Below are positions 8,434-17,533 of a stretch of 64,000 nt of DNA, in pieces (positions within the stretch are counted from its first letter, which is position 1; every line of letters starts with the position of its first letter). Position numbers and translations under genes: made by a program. This stretch comes from Mucilaginibacter sp. Bleaf8 (lineage in GTDB: Bacteria; Bacteroidota; Bacteroidia; Sphingobacteriales; Sphingobacteriaceae): assembly GCF_018390515.1 (NCBI RefSeq), contig NZ_JAHBBK010000005.1, positions 186,001 to 250,000 of the forward strand. The letters run 5' to 3'. The notes under the pieces were generated by a model, which saw only the letters and a program-made list of their open reading frames with translations, was not told the DNA's origin and did not search any database.

Positions 8434-10054
8434 ACACTTTTTCACCGTTAATATATGTTTTCAGCACTTTTATTTTAGGCAGGTCGCCGCCTTTTGCTTT
8501 CATAATATCCTGCTCCAGGATCACAAAATCAGCATACTTGCCAGGCTCTATACTACCTTTTTCTTTCTCTTCAAAGTTGGAGCGGGCCGCCCAGATGGTC
8601 ATGCCGCGCAAAGCCTCAATACGTTTCAATGCGTTTTCGGTTTGGAAGCCCCGGGCTGGCAAACCTTTCATATCCTTACGCTCTACAGCAGCATAAAAAG
8701 TATACAGCGGGTTGATGTTCTCAACCGGGAAATCGGTACCCAGCGGCAGCCAGCCGTTTTGCTGCAGCAGTTGCTTGTAGGCATAAGCTGTTTTAAGACG
8801 CTCGTTACCCAAACGCTGTGCTGCCCAAAACATATCTGATGTGGCATGCGTAGGTTGCACGGATGGAATGATATTGTTGTCGCCAAAGTAGTGCATATCC
8901 TCCGGTGCTATCACCTGGGCATGCTCTATACGCCAGCGGCGGTCGTTTTTGCCTTTCAGGGCGTTGGCATATATTTTTAATATGGTGCGGTTGGCCGAAT
9001 CGCCGATGGCATGCGTACACATCTGGAACCCTTTACCTGCCAAACGCTGAGCTATCTCTTCAAAGTGCTTTTGGCTACTTAGTAAAAAGCCTTTCCACCC
9101 TTTCTGATCACTGTAATCATGCAGCATACAGGCCCCTCTTGATCCTAAAGCGCCATCAGCATACACTTTAAATGCACGTACATTTAATCCGGGAGTTTTG
9201 TAGATACCACGGTTAAACAGGTAATTGATATTCTCTTCATTATCCGAAAGCATAACGTACATCCGCATTTTAAGCGACCCTTTGTGCTGCATTTCGGCAA
9301 TGGTGTTAATCATTGGGTAATCCAGACCGCAATCATCTACAGTAGTTAAGCCTACTGCAAAACAGTTTTTTTGCGCATTTAGCAAAGCGGCTTGCGTTAC
9401 CTGATCGGTAGCTTCGGGCATTTTGTGGGTTACCAGCCCAACGGCATTATCTACCAGTATACCGGTCAGTTTACCGTTAATCGTTTCTATCTCGCCGCCC
9501 TCAATTTTTTGACCGGGCTTAATGCCGGCAATATTCAATGCAGCCTGGTTGGCAATGGCAGCATGGCCATCAACCCGGCTCAATACAACCGGACGAACAG
9601 GGAACAGCGAATCCAGCTGTATCTTGTTGGGAAACTGCTTCACGGCCCAGTCGTTCTGGTCCCAGCCACGGCCTACTATCCAGCCTTCTTCATTGCGCTT
9701 GGCATAATTCTGTACCGAATCCAATATACTTTCCCAGCTTGATGTACCGGCCAGCGCCACCTCCTGCAAACTTAATCCGTAACGGTAAAAATGGGTATGG
9801 GCATCAATAAAGCCAGGGTAAATAGCTTTACCGGCAGCATCTAACACCTGGCGGGCCATGTAAATTTTTTCAAGACTATCGGCTTTGCCTACGGCCACAA
9901 TTTTACCACCGTTCACCACAAAGGCCTCGGCTGTGGTAAAATTACTGTCAACCGTGTATACGGTTGCATTTTTTACCAGCAGGTCGGCATTATATTCTTT
10001 TTTTTGGCAGGCGGCAAAAACCACCGCTAATAGCGCAGGCCAAAGTTTTTTCAT
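8420..10054 (-). CDS. Amidohydrolase, YtcJ/Amidohydro_3 type, lipoprotein
   Basis: 544 residues. The signal peptide ends FAAC followed by QKK, a likely lipid attachment site. The metal-dependent amidohydrolase pattern is clear: GFIDAHTHFYRYG gives the HxH metal pair, CTHAIGDSANR gives the third His, and LPLGTDFPVENINP gives the late Asp. The C-terminus has the beta-sandwich seen in YtcJ-like enzymes (GSIEPGKYADFVILE). Substrates in this subfamily are mostly unknown. It is first in a two-gene unit with the serine hydrolase and diverges from mutL. Confidence 0.88.
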   Translation of the reverse strand: MKKLWPALLAVVFAACQKKEYNADLLVKNATVYTVDSNFTTAEAFVVNGGKIVAVGKADSLEKIYMARQVLDAAGKAIYPGFIDAHTHFYRYGLSLQEVALAGTSSWESILDSVQNYAKRNEEGWIVGRGWDQNDWAVKQFPNKIQLDSLFPVRPVVLSRVDGHAAIANQAALNIAGIKPGQKIEGGEIETINGKLTGILVDNAVGLVTHKMPEATDQVTQAALLNAQKNCFAVGLTTVDDCGLDYPMINTIAEMQHKGSLKMRMYVMLSDNEENINYLFNRGIYKTPGLNVRAFKVYADGALGSRGACMLHDYSDQKGWKGFLLSSQKHFEEIAQRLAGKGFQMCTHAIGDSANRTILKIYANALKGKNDRRWRIEHAQVIAPEDMHYFGDNNIIPSVQPTHATSDMFWAAQRLGNERLKTAYAYKQLLQQNGWLPLGTDFPVENINPLYTFYAAVERKDMKGLPARGFQTENALKRIEALRGMTIWAARSNFEEKEKGSIEPGKYADFVILEQDIMKAKGGDLPKIKVLKTYINGEKVYEKK

Positions 10055-10093
10055 CGTTTCAGCTACAGAAGTTATTTAAACGTACAATGTTTG

Positions 10094-10101
10094 CAAAACT
10101 A
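10094..10101 (-). promoter_or_regulatory. Candidate -7 element for the amidohydrolase/serine hydrolase unit
   Basis: The minus strand reads TAGTTTTG, matching TAnnTTTG, 40 bases upstream of the amidohydrolase ATG in the gap shared with divergent mutL. Confidence 0.45.
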
Positions 10102-10176
10102 TATACAAGTATTCAAAAGTAAAGTTATGCCGCCAAATAATTAATTTAGCATCGAAATAGAGAGGGATTATTTTAG

Positions 10177-12042
10177 ATGTCAGATATAATACAGCTTTTA
10201 CCGGATGCCGTAGCCAATCAAATTGCTGCAGGCGAAGTAGTACAACGGCCGGCTTCGGCCGTAAAAGAGCTGGTGGAAAATGCCATTGACTCGGGTGCAG
10301 ACAAGATACAGATATTACTTAAAGAGGCCGGTAAAGCCCTGATACAGGTAATTGACAATGGCTGCGGCATGAGCACTACCGACGCGCGCATGTGCTTTGA
10401 GCGGCATGCCACATCCAAAATACGCAAAGCTGAAGACCTGTTTGCCATACGCACCATGGGCTTTCGTGGCGAAGCCATGGCTTCTATTGCTGCTATTGCA
10501 CACGTGGAGCTAAAAACCCGCCGCCACGAGGATGAGCTGGGCACCTGCATCAGCATTGAAGGTTCTGAAGTATTAAGCCATGAAGCCTGTGCTGCCAGCG
10601 CCGGCACATCAATATCTATTAAAAACCTTTTTTATAATACGCCCGCCCGTCGTAACTTTTTAAAAAGCAACTCGGTGGAAATGCGGCATATTATCGATGA
10701 GTTTCAGCGTGTGGCTTTAGCCCACCCCCAGATATTTTTCACCCTGCATCATGATGGGCAGGAGGTATACCATTTACCGGCTGCGGCATTAAAGCAGCGT
10801 ATTGTACACTTGTTTGGCAACAATTATAACCAACGGCTGGTACCAGTTGAGGAAGATACTACCATCATTAAACTGCATGGCTTTGTAGGTAAACCCGAAT
10901 TTGCCCGCAAAACCCGTGGCGAGCAGTTCTTTTTTGTAAACAACCGCTTTATAAAGGATGCTTACCTGAACCATGCCGTACTAACCGCTTACGAGGAGCT
11001 ATTACCCGAAGAAAGTTATCCGTTATATGTGCTGTTTATTGATATTGACCCGAGCAAGATCGATATCAATGTACATCCTACTAAAACTGAGATTAAGTAT
11101 CAGGATGAGAAAGCAATATATGCCATCATCCGTTCATCGGTAAAACGCTCTATGGGCCGTTACAACATAACGCCTACGCTTGATTTTGACCAGGAGAACA
11201 GTATTGAACACCTGATTACGCCTAAGCCGCTGAATGAGATCGTTCCGCCAAGCGTTACTTTCAATCCAGACTTTAACCCTTTTGCATCTGACAACAGGCC
11301 TGCTCCCCGTGAACCACGCGAGCCTGCGTTCCGGTCAGATAACAATCCGTATAAAGCCGGTATACCGCAAAACTGGGAAATGCTATATGAAATCAGCAAG
11401 CAGGAAGACACCCGGCAGGAAGAACTATTGCCTACTGAAACCATTGAGGTAAACAACCAGCAGATCAGTAAAGACAGCGAACGGCAGTTGTTCCAGATAC
11501 ACAACCGGTTTATACTGTCGCAAATTAAATCGGGCTTTATGCTCATTAACCAGCAGGCGGCGCACGAGCGTATTTTATATGAGCGCTTTTTGCAGCAATT
11601 GCAAAACCACTCGGGCATTAGCCAGCAAAGCCTGTTTCCGCAAACGGTTACCTTGAATGCGGCAGATTTTGAGCTTTTACGTGAACTGCTGCCTGATATT
11701 CGCTCACTGGGTTTTGACATCCGCGAGTTTGGTAAAAATACGGTAGTAATTGAAGGCATACCGGCCGACATGAACGCCACAAACGAGCATCAGTTACTGG
11801 AAGACCTGCTGGAAGGGTTTAAAAACAATCTGGCTATTCTAAAGTTAGATAAGCGCGATGCGCTGGCCCGTACGCTGGCCCGCAATGCGGCTACCAAAGC
11901 CGGCACCAAGCTAACGCTCGAAGAAATGAACTTACTGATTGACCAGCTGTTTGCCTGCCAAATGCCCAACCTCGCTATTAACGGCAAACCGGTGATTAGT
12001 ACTTTTACACTGAATGAACTGGCCGAAAGGTTCGAAAAATAA
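10177..12042 (+). CDS. mutL: DNA mismatch repair protein MutL
   Basis: 621 residues, normal length. The GHKL ATPase motifs are intact: ELVENAIDSGADKI (31-44), DNGCGM (60-65), and HATSKI plus GFRGEA (77-82 and 95-100). A linker of ~110 residues follows, then the C-terminal dimerisation domain from ~440. The endonuclease motif, normally DQHAxxExxxxE, reads NQQAAHERILYE (458-469), with Asp and His replaced. The late CPHGRP-type motif is reduced to NGKP near residue 603. The nicking site therefore looks degenerate, although the ATPase part is well conserved. It starts a tight operon: mutL, two rhomboids, EEP protein. Confidence 0.96.
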   Translation: MSDIIQLLPDAVANQIAAGEVVQRPASAVKELVENAIDSGADKIQILLKEAGKALIQVIDNGCGMSTTDARMCFERHATSKIRKAEDLFAIRTMGFRGEAMASIAAIAHVELKTRRHEDELGTCISIEGSEVLSHEACAASAGTSISIKNLFYNTPARRNFLKSNSVEMRHIIDEFQRVALAHPQIFFTLHHDGQEVYHLPAAALKQRIVHLFGNNYNQRLVPVEEDTTIIKLHGFVGKPEFARKTRGEQFFFVNNRFIKDAYLNHAVLTAYEELLPEESYPLYVLFIDIDPSKIDINVHPTKTEIKYQDEKAIYAIIRSSVKRSMGRYNITPTLDFDQENSIEHLITPKPLNEIVPPSVTFNPDFNPFASDNRPAPREPREPAFRSDNNPYKAGIPQNWEMLYEISKQEDTRQEELLPTETIEVNNQQISKDSERQLFQIHNRFILSQIKSGFMLINQQAAHERILYERFLQQLQNHSGISQQSLFPQTVTLNAADFELLRELLPDIRSLGFDIREFGKNTVVIEGIPADMNATNEHQLLEDLLEGFKNNLAILKLDKRDALARTLARNAATKAGTKLTLEEMNLLIDQLFACQMPNLAINGKPVISTFTLNELAERFEK

Positions 12043-12065
12043 TACAATCGGCTACCTGTACAGAT

Positions 12066-12776
12066 ATGAGACCATACAGTCAGAATCCATTACAAAACAT
12101 GACGCCGGTTGTAAAAAACCTGCTCATCATAAATGTTATATTTTTTATTGCAGAAGCCATGCTGCCCAAAATGGGGGTACAAATGGGCTGGCTGGCTGCT
12201 TACTATCCAAGTTCACCCCTCTTCAGGCCGTGGCAAATAGTAACCTATATGTTTATGCATGCTGATTTAAGCCATTTGTTTTCAAACATGCTGGGCTTGC
12301 TGTTTATAGGTCCTATCATTGAGCAAACATTTGGAACCAAGCGGTTTTTAAACTATTATTTCATTACCGGTATAGGCGCTTTACTTTTTAATTATATCGT
12401 AAAGGCAGTACAGGCCTATCAGCTTACCGGCCACTTTTTTCCAGGGCCAGAAAGCTTTAATCCCGAAACACAGGAGCAATTTCTGAGCTTTTTGGAAATC
12501 ATCAGAGGTAGCACGGTAGGCGCGTCGGGTGCAATATTCGGACTTACAGCCGCCATATTGATCTTATACCCCAACATGGAGTTGATCGTGTTTCCGGTAC
12601 CAATGCCGGTAAAGGTAAAGTATGCTGTTTCACTTTACATACTGTATGAACTATACAGCACCATAAGGCCTCAGCAGGGCGATATGATAGCCCACTTAGT
12701 ACACCTCGGGGGCGCTTTGGTAGGCTATATTTTAATTAAAATCTGGAATATAAAAACACCAAACAATTTTTACTAA
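12066..12776 (+). CDS. Rhomboid intramembrane serine protease (1)
   Basis: 236 residues with six or so predicted membrane helices. Rhomboid signatures are present: MFMHADLSHLFSNM (H at the L1/TM2 region), GASGAIFG with nucleophile Ser154, and HLVHLGGALVG with catalytic His213. This is a complete Ser-His dyad, so the enzyme should be active and cleave membrane protein substrates within the bilayer. It lies 23 bases after mutL and 37 before the second rhomboid. Substrates unknown. Confidence 0.92.
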   Translation: MRPYSQNPLQNMTPVVKNLLIINVIFFIAEAMLPKMGVQMGWLAAYYPSSPLFRPWQIVTYMFMHADLSHLFSNMLGLLFIGPIIEQTFGTKRFLNYYFITGIGALLFNYIVKAVQAYQLTGHFFPGPESFNPETQEQFLSFLEIIRGSTVGASGAIFGLTAAILILYPNMELIVFPVPMPVKVKYAVSLYILYELYSTIRPQQGDMIAHLVHLGGALVGYILIKIWNIKTPNNFY

Positions 12777-12813
12777 CTTATGTAAGTTATTTAAGTAAAT
12801 ATTCTCCGGCATC

Positions 12814-13683
12814 ATGAGTACCCTGTGGCAAGAACTGCGTTATAAAATGCTGCAATCAGGCAGCAAACTGAACCTGCTTATCGGCATTAATGTATTGGTA
12901 TTTTTAGCTATCAATATACCTGCAGTTATTTTGCACATGATGGGTAATGATGCCATAAGCATTTTTGCAAACGAGTACTTAAGCATGCCGGCCTATCTGC
13001 CCCAATTGGCCACCCACTTCTGGACACCGATTACCTACATGTTTATGCATGACGGTATTTTCCATATTTTATTCAACATGCTGTGGTTATTCTGGATGGG
13101 GCAGCTGTTTGAAGAGTACCTGGGTAAAACTCGAATCGTTAGCCTGTATTTTTTAGGCGGGCTTGCCGGAGCGGCACTATTTATCCTGGCGTTTAATGTA
13201 TTACCGGCTTTCTCCAAAGAGGCTTTGTATAATGCAACGGTAGTAGGCGCATCGGCCAGTGTAATGGCTGTTGTAATTGCCACGGCTACCCTGCTGCCTA
13301 ACTACACCATTTACCTGATGTTTTTAGGGCCGGTAAAATTAAAATGGCTGGCTTTATTTTATGTAACTATCGACTTTTTAGGCATATTAGGCCCTAATGC
13401 CGGCGGCGAAATTGCGCACTTAGGCGGGGCGCTGCTGGGCTTTATTTACATTAAGCAATTAAAAAGCGGGCACGACTGGAACCGCCCAATGGATCGGATA
13501 CTGAACCAACGGCCCAAAGTAACCGTGGCCTCTAAAAATCGCAGCGTACCCTCAAATGCTGGTCGCCCGCGTGAAGAAGAGATAGACCGTATTCTGGACA
13601 AAATATCGCAAAGCGGCTATGACAGCCTGAACAAGCAGGAAAAGGAAACTTTATTCCGCGCCAGCAATCATAATGAAGGGTAA
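12814..13683 (+). CDS. Rhomboid intramembrane serine protease (2) with C-terminal helical tail
   Basis: 289 residues. It has the same fold as its neighbour but belongs to a different subgroup: MFMHDGIFHILFNMLWL, then GASASVMA with Ser147, and IAHLGGALLGF with His202. The usual GxSG motif is GASA here, so the second glycine is replaced, though the dyad is present. About 75 soluble residues follow the last helix and end in a conserved-looking acidic/helical motif (EEEIDRILDKISQSG) typical of Bacteroidota rhomboids. The stop codon region overlaps the start of the EEP gene by 11 bases, which implies translational coupling. Confidence 0.9.
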   Translation: MSTLWQELRYKMLQSGSKLNLLIGINVLVFLAINIPAVILHMMGNDAISIFANEYLSMPAYLPQLATHFWTPITYMFMHDGIFHILFNMLWLFWMGQLFEEYLGKTRIVSLYFLGGLAGAALFILAFNVLPAFSKEALYNATVVGASASVMAVVIATATLLPNYTIYLMFLGPVKLKWLALFYVTIDFLGILGPNAGGEIAHLGGALLGFIYIKQLKSGHDWNRPMDRILNQRPKVTVASKNRSVPSNAGRPREEEIDRILDKISQSGYDSLNKQEKETLFRASNHNEG

Positions 13684-14791
13684 AAATACGAAGCTTAATT
13701 TTTTCGATAAACTATTCTGGTGGTTAACCATTCTGGCAGGCTTATCATTGCTTATCAGTTATCTTTCACCTATAATCGATCCACGCAAAATTTGGATCGT
13801 CGCTTTTTTTGGCCTGGCCTATCCGTTCCTTTTATTAGCAAATGTTTTACTACTGATATTCTGGGTATTCAGGGGTAAAAGGTATTGGCTTATGCCAACG
13901 CTTATCATCATAATTGGCTTCAATGTATTATTCGATAATATTGGCTTCCGCTTTTTTGAGCCGCCACGTAATGTTGTTAAAGAGAACTGCCTGCGGGTAA
14001 TGACCTACAACGTGCACAATTTTAAAGGTTATGGCGACAAAAATAATCCTAATACCAAAACCGAAGCCTTAAGCATCATTGCAGCCGAGCACCCCGATGT
14101 AGTAGGTATGCAGGAATACTTCACCCGCAAACGCGGGCAGTACGCCTTTACCGACTCTATGAAAAGGCTCATGCGCTCTAATCATTATTATTTTGAGCCT
14201 TTTAATTATGACAGAAGCTATGAGGCAGTCGGGTTGGCTATTTTCTCAAAATACCCTATTGTAAATAAAGGTTACATTAGGCTCTCAGACGAAGGTGGCA
14301 GTGGTAACCAGTGCGTGTATACGGATATCAAGAAAGGCAATCATATTGTTCGTATCTACAGCATACACCTTCAGTCTATCCGGTTTGATCCTACCGATTA
14401 TGATTACCTGGATTCGGTTTCGCGGCATGGCAAAACCAGCTTGTCATCATCCAAGCGGATTGGCAGCAAGCTTAAGCGCGCCTTTATTAAACGCAGTGAG
14501 CAGGTATTTAAGGTGAAGGAACATGCTGCGCAATGCCCTTATCCTTATGTAATATCAGGCGACTTTAACGACACCCCGGCATCCTTTGCTGTAAACCAGA
14601 TGGCTAAGGGCCTTAAAAATGCTTTCCGCGAAAAAGGCTCGGGTATGGGGCGCACCTATAATGGCAGCTTTCCAAACTACCAGATTGATTACATTATGGC
14701 CAGTCCAAAACTGGATGTAGACAATTACTGGATCGTGAAAAAGAAAATGTCCGACCATTATCCCGTTTGCAGCGACTTAATGCTTAAATAG
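13673..14791 (+). CDS. Endonuclease/exonuclease/phosphatase (EEP) family protein, membrane-anchored
   Basis: 372 residues. Three hydrophobic helices (about 12-85) precede an EEP domain from ~105: LRVMTYNVHNF, PDVVGMQEYF (catalytic Glu), YVISGDFNDTPAS (Asp/Asn metal site) and a terminal SDHYPVCSDL (catalytic His). This is the full set of EEP motifs. The catalytic domain probably faces the periplasm. Family members cleave DNA, phosphoinositides or other phosphodiesters, and nothing here fixes the substrate. It is the last gene of the mutL operon. Confidence 0.88.
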   Translation: MKGKNTKLNFFDKLFWWLTILAGLSLLISYLSPIIDPRKIWIVAFFGLAYPFLLLANVLLLIFWVFRGKRYWLMPTLIIIIGFNVLFDNIGFRFFEPPRNVVKENCLRVMTYNVHNFKGYGDKNNPNTKTEALSIIAAEHPDVVGMQEYFTRKRGQYAFTDSMKRLMRSNHYYFEPFNYDRSYEAVGLAIFSKYPIVNKGYIRLSDEGGSGNQCVYTDIKKGNHIVRIYSIHLQSIRFDPTDYDYLDSVSRHGKTSLSSSKRIGSKLKRAFIKRSEQVFKVKEHAAQCPYPYVISGDFNDTPASFAVNQMAKGLKNAFREKGSGMGRTYNGSFPNYQIDYIMASPKLDVDNYWIVKKKMSDHYPVCSDLMLK

Positions 14792-14852
14792 CCTTCTTTA
14801 TCTGCTTAAATTCATATTGCTGCTGATAATGCCACCTCACATCAAAAAATTG

Positions 14853-14860
14853 TAAGTTTG
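14853..14860 (+). promoter_or_regulatory. Candidate -7 element directly before cysS
   Basis: TAAGTTTG matches TAnnTTTG and ends 5 bases before the cysS ATG. Transcription starting the usual few bases downstream would give a leaderless or nearly leaderless mRNA. Confidence 0.5.
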
Positions 14861-14865
14861 CACTC

Positions 14866-16326
14866 ATGAAACAAAATTTATTTGTTTACAATACTTTAAC
14901 CCGTAATAAAGAGGAGTTTGTACCATTAGATGCGCCTTATGTAGGTATGTATGTATGCGGCCCTACCGTTTACAGCGATGCTCACATGGGTAATGCGCGT
15001 ACTTATATTTCATTCGATTTAATTTTCAGATACCTTTCTCACTTAGGTTATAAAGTGCGTTATGTGCGCAATATTACCGATGCCGGCCACCTGGAGAGTG
15101 ATGCCGATGAAGGAGAAGACAAAATTTCCAAAAAAGCTAAGCTGGCCAAACTGGAGCCGATGGAAATTGTGCAAACTTATACTGTAGGTTTTCATGAGGT
15201 AATGCAAACTTTAAATATTTTGCCGCCCAGCATTGAGCCAACAGCTACAGGCCACATCATTGAGCAGATTGAACTGGTAAAAGAAATCCTGGCTAAAGGT
15301 TATGCTTATGAAGTAGGCGGCTCAGTTTATTTTGATGTTGAAAAATATAACCATGAGCACAACTACGGCATACTAAGCGGCCGTCATCTGGACGACTTGC
15401 TGAACAACACCCGTACTTTAGGCGGCCAGGATGAAAAACGTGGCAAGCTTGATTTTGCCTTATGGATTAAGGCCAAACCTGAGCACCTGATGAAATGGCC
15501 ATCACCATGGGGCGTTGGCTTTCCGGGCTGGCACTTGGAGTGCTCGGCCATGAGTAATAAATACTTAGGCGAGCAATTTGACATACACGGCGGCGGTTTG
15601 GATTTGATACCAACACACCATACCAACGAGGTGGCGCAAAATATGGCCAGCTGCGGTAAAAATCCCGCCAAGTACTGGGTACATACCAATATGCTCACTG
15701 TTAATGGCCAGAAAATGTCAAAGTCATTAGGTAACAGCTTTTTGCCGCATGAGTTATTTTCGGGCAACAACTCAATCCTGAACAAGGCATATAGCCCGAT
15801 GATGGTTCGTTTCTTTATGCTGCAGGCTCATTACCGCAGCACGCTTGATTTTAGTAACGATGCGATGGAGGCTTCCGAAAAAGGATTTAAACGCCTGATG
15901 AATGCACTTACACTGCTTAGCGGCCTCAAAGCATCCGACACCAGCGAAGCGGATATACAAGCCCTGCAAACCCGTTGCTATGAAGCTTTGAATGATGATT
16001 TTAACAGCCCGGTTTTAATTGCCGAACTGTTTGAGGCATCGCGCATTATCAACTCGGTTCATGATAATAAGCTGAAGATTGACGAAGCAAATTTAACACT
16101 GCTAAAAAAGCTGATGCAGGATTTTGTCATCGATATCTTGGGTCTTAAAAATGAGCAGGCAGCTACTGATGAACTGCCGAAAGTGATGGATTTTGTAGTA
16201 CAACTGCGCAGCGAGGCTAAAACCAACCGCGATTACGCTACATCTGACAAAATTCGCGATGGTCTGCAGAAAATCGGCTTTCAATTGAAAGACAGTAAAG
16301 AGGGAACCACCTGGAACAAGATTTAA
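14866..16326 (+). CDS. cysS: Cysteinyl-tRNA synthetase
   Basis: 486 residues, class I synthetase that charges tRNA-Cys. The N-terminus has MYVCGPTVYSDAHMGNAR with zinc ligand Cys31 and the HIGH-type motif (AHMGN, 39-43). Further zinc ligands are Cys226 (WHLECSAM), His251 and Glu255 (HHTNE). The KMSKS loop is at 283-287. The DALR-like C-terminal helical domain is complete. A -7 element ends 5 bases before the ATG. A strong hairpin lies 40 bases after the stop. Confidence 0.97.
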   Translation: MKQNLFVYNTLTRNKEEFVPLDAPYVGMYVCGPTVYSDAHMGNARTYISFDLIFRYLSHLGYKVRYVRNITDAGHLESDADEGEDKISKKAKLAKLEPMEIVQTYTVGFHEVMQTLNILPPSIEPTATGHIIEQIELVKEILAKGYAYEVGGSVYFDVEKYNHEHNYGILSGRHLDDLLNNTRTLGGQDEKRGKLDFALWIKAKPEHLMKWPSPWGVGFPGWHLECSAMSNKYLGEQFDIHGGGLDLIPTHHTNEVAQNMASCGKNPAKYWVHTNMLTVNGQKMSKSLGNSFLPHELFSGNNSILNKAYSPMMVRFFMLQAHYRSTLDFSNDAMEASEKGFKRLMNALTLLSGLKASDTSEADIQALQTRCYEALNDDFNSPVLIAELFEASRIINSVHDNKLKIDEANLTLLKKLMQDFVIDILGLKNEQAATDELPKVMDFVVQLRSEAKTNRDYATSDKIRDGLQKIGFQLKDSKEGTTWNKI

Positions 16327-16365
16327 ATTCCCATAAAAACATTTTATAAGCAATAACGTTTATTA

Positions 16366-16403
16366 ACACCGCATGGATATTAATAGATTAAGCCATGCGG
16401 TGT
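16366..16403 (+). other. Strong hairpin downstream of cysS, no T run
   Basis: ACACCGCATGG pairs perfectly with CCATGCGGTGT (11 bp) across a 16-base AT-rich loop. No T tract follows on either strand, so it is not a standard terminator. It could stabilise the cysS 3' end or act with other factors. Confidence 0.6.
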
Positions 16404-16533
16404 ATAGACTTGCATTAAATTCTTTACCCTGTCTTTACAATAATTATATACATTTTAAGTTAAACTCATAGTTATGATAGCTTTCTTGCTTTAGCATATT
16501 GCTTCATCAACTACAACTGTCTTCAATCTAAAT

Positions 16534-17406
16534 ATGAATATGAACAAAGCTTTGTCGGCTATTGCTGCAATATGCTGTTATGCCGCTACTACTTTAGCCC
16601 AAACTACCGGCACTACACAAACTGCTATTAAAACCGAAGAAGATTTTAACAAGTTAGCCGCCCGCAAAGGCATTAAAGAAGCATTTTTATCTGTAGCTGA
16701 TCCTGAAGGCTTGGTTTTTAAACCCGAACCTGTTAAAATAACAGACTTTTACGGTAACATCGATAAACAACCCGGCACCTTAACCTGGCAGCCAAAGTTT
16801 GCCCGTATATCTGCATCAGGCGATTTAGCGGTTACTGCTGGTCCTTACGTTTATACGGCAGGCAAAGCAAGTGACGATAAAGTATTTGGCGACTATGTAT
16901 CCATCTGGCGTGGCGGTTTAGATAATAAATTAAAACTGCTGTTTCAATTGGGTATACAACACCCCGAAAGCGATGCCGAACCATTGGTTGATGTAAAAGA
17001 GCCGGATGCAGCCAAAGCCAATACAACTACTAAAGATCCGTTTAAGGCCAAGGCTATCATTATGTCAACCGATAAAGCTTTGAATGCAACCCTTCAAAAA
17101 TCGAGCTTGGTAGGCTACAAAGCGTTTTGCAGCCCCGAGGCTCATTACTATTTCCCGGGCTTTCAGCCAATAACCGGTCAGGATAAAGTATTGCAGTTCC
17201 TGTCCGATCAGGCTATCAGTATTTCAGCTGAAACGGTTAATGCCGGCCGTTCGAACAGCAACGATTTAGCGTACAGCTATGGCCGGGCACGCATTCGTAA
17301 AGGTAACATTGTAAGCAACTACAACTACGTACGTGTGTGGGAAATGGATGCTCAAAACCACTGGAACGTACTGCTGGAAATACTTTCGGCTGTTGAAAAC
17401 GAGTAG
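16534..17406 (+). CDS. Secreted protein with two tandem NTF2-like domains
   Basis: 290 residues with a signal peptide (about 1-22). Two NTF2/SnoaL-like modules can be recognised from repeated late-strand patterns: SGDLAVTAGPYVY then DYVSIWRG (around 90-130), and SNDLAYSYGRARI then NYVRVWEM (around 245-280). Each ends in a Trp-containing strand, as DUF4440-type domains do. The role is unknown; such folds bind small hydrophobic ligands or act as enzymes. It stands alone and is followed by a terminator. A shorter single-domain relative is encoded at 58134. Confidence 0.65.
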   Translation: MNMNKALSAIAAICCYAATTLAQTTGTTQTAIKTEEDFNKLAARKGIKEAFLSVADPEGLVFKPEPVKITDFYGNIDKQPGTLTWQPKFARISASGDLAVTAGPYVYTAGKASDDKVFGDYVSIWRGGLDNKLKLLFQLGIQHPESDAEPLVDVKEPDAAKANTTTKDPFKAKAIIMSTDKALNATLQKSSLVGYKAFCSPEAHYYFPGFQPITGQDKVLQFLSDQAISISAETVNAGRSNSNDLAYSYGRARIRKGNIVSNYNYVRVWEMDAQNHWNVLLEILSAVENE

Positions 17407-17424
17407 TAACTCAATGAATAAATT

Positions 17425-17456
17425 AAAAAGCCGGCTACATTAATAGCCGGCTTTTT
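17425..17456 (+). terminator. Terminator of the tandem NTF2-like gene
   Basis: AAAAAGCCGGCT pairs with AGCCGGCTTTTT around an 8-base loop, about 20 bases after the stop codon. Confidence 0.85.
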
Positions 17457-17472
17457 AGTTAGATATATTTCC

Positions 17473-17518
17473 ATAAAATAAGAGGCGCTGTATGTGGATA
17501 CAGCGCCTCTTATTTTAT
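17473..17518. terminator. Long bidirectional hairpin between convergent genes
   Basis: ATAAAATAAGAGGCGCTGTAT is perfectly repeated in inverse (21-bp stem, 4-base loop) and is followed by TTATTTTAT-type ends on both strands. It lies 15 bases from the moxR stop and most likely terminates the surA-moxR transcript. Confidence 0.82.
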
Positions 17519-17533
17519 GATAAGCTTTTTTAA

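Noticed and set aside
11160..11780. 206-codon antisense ORF within mutL
   Set aside because: Long shadow frame opposite the MutL linker and C-domain; Ser/Cys-rich with no domain.
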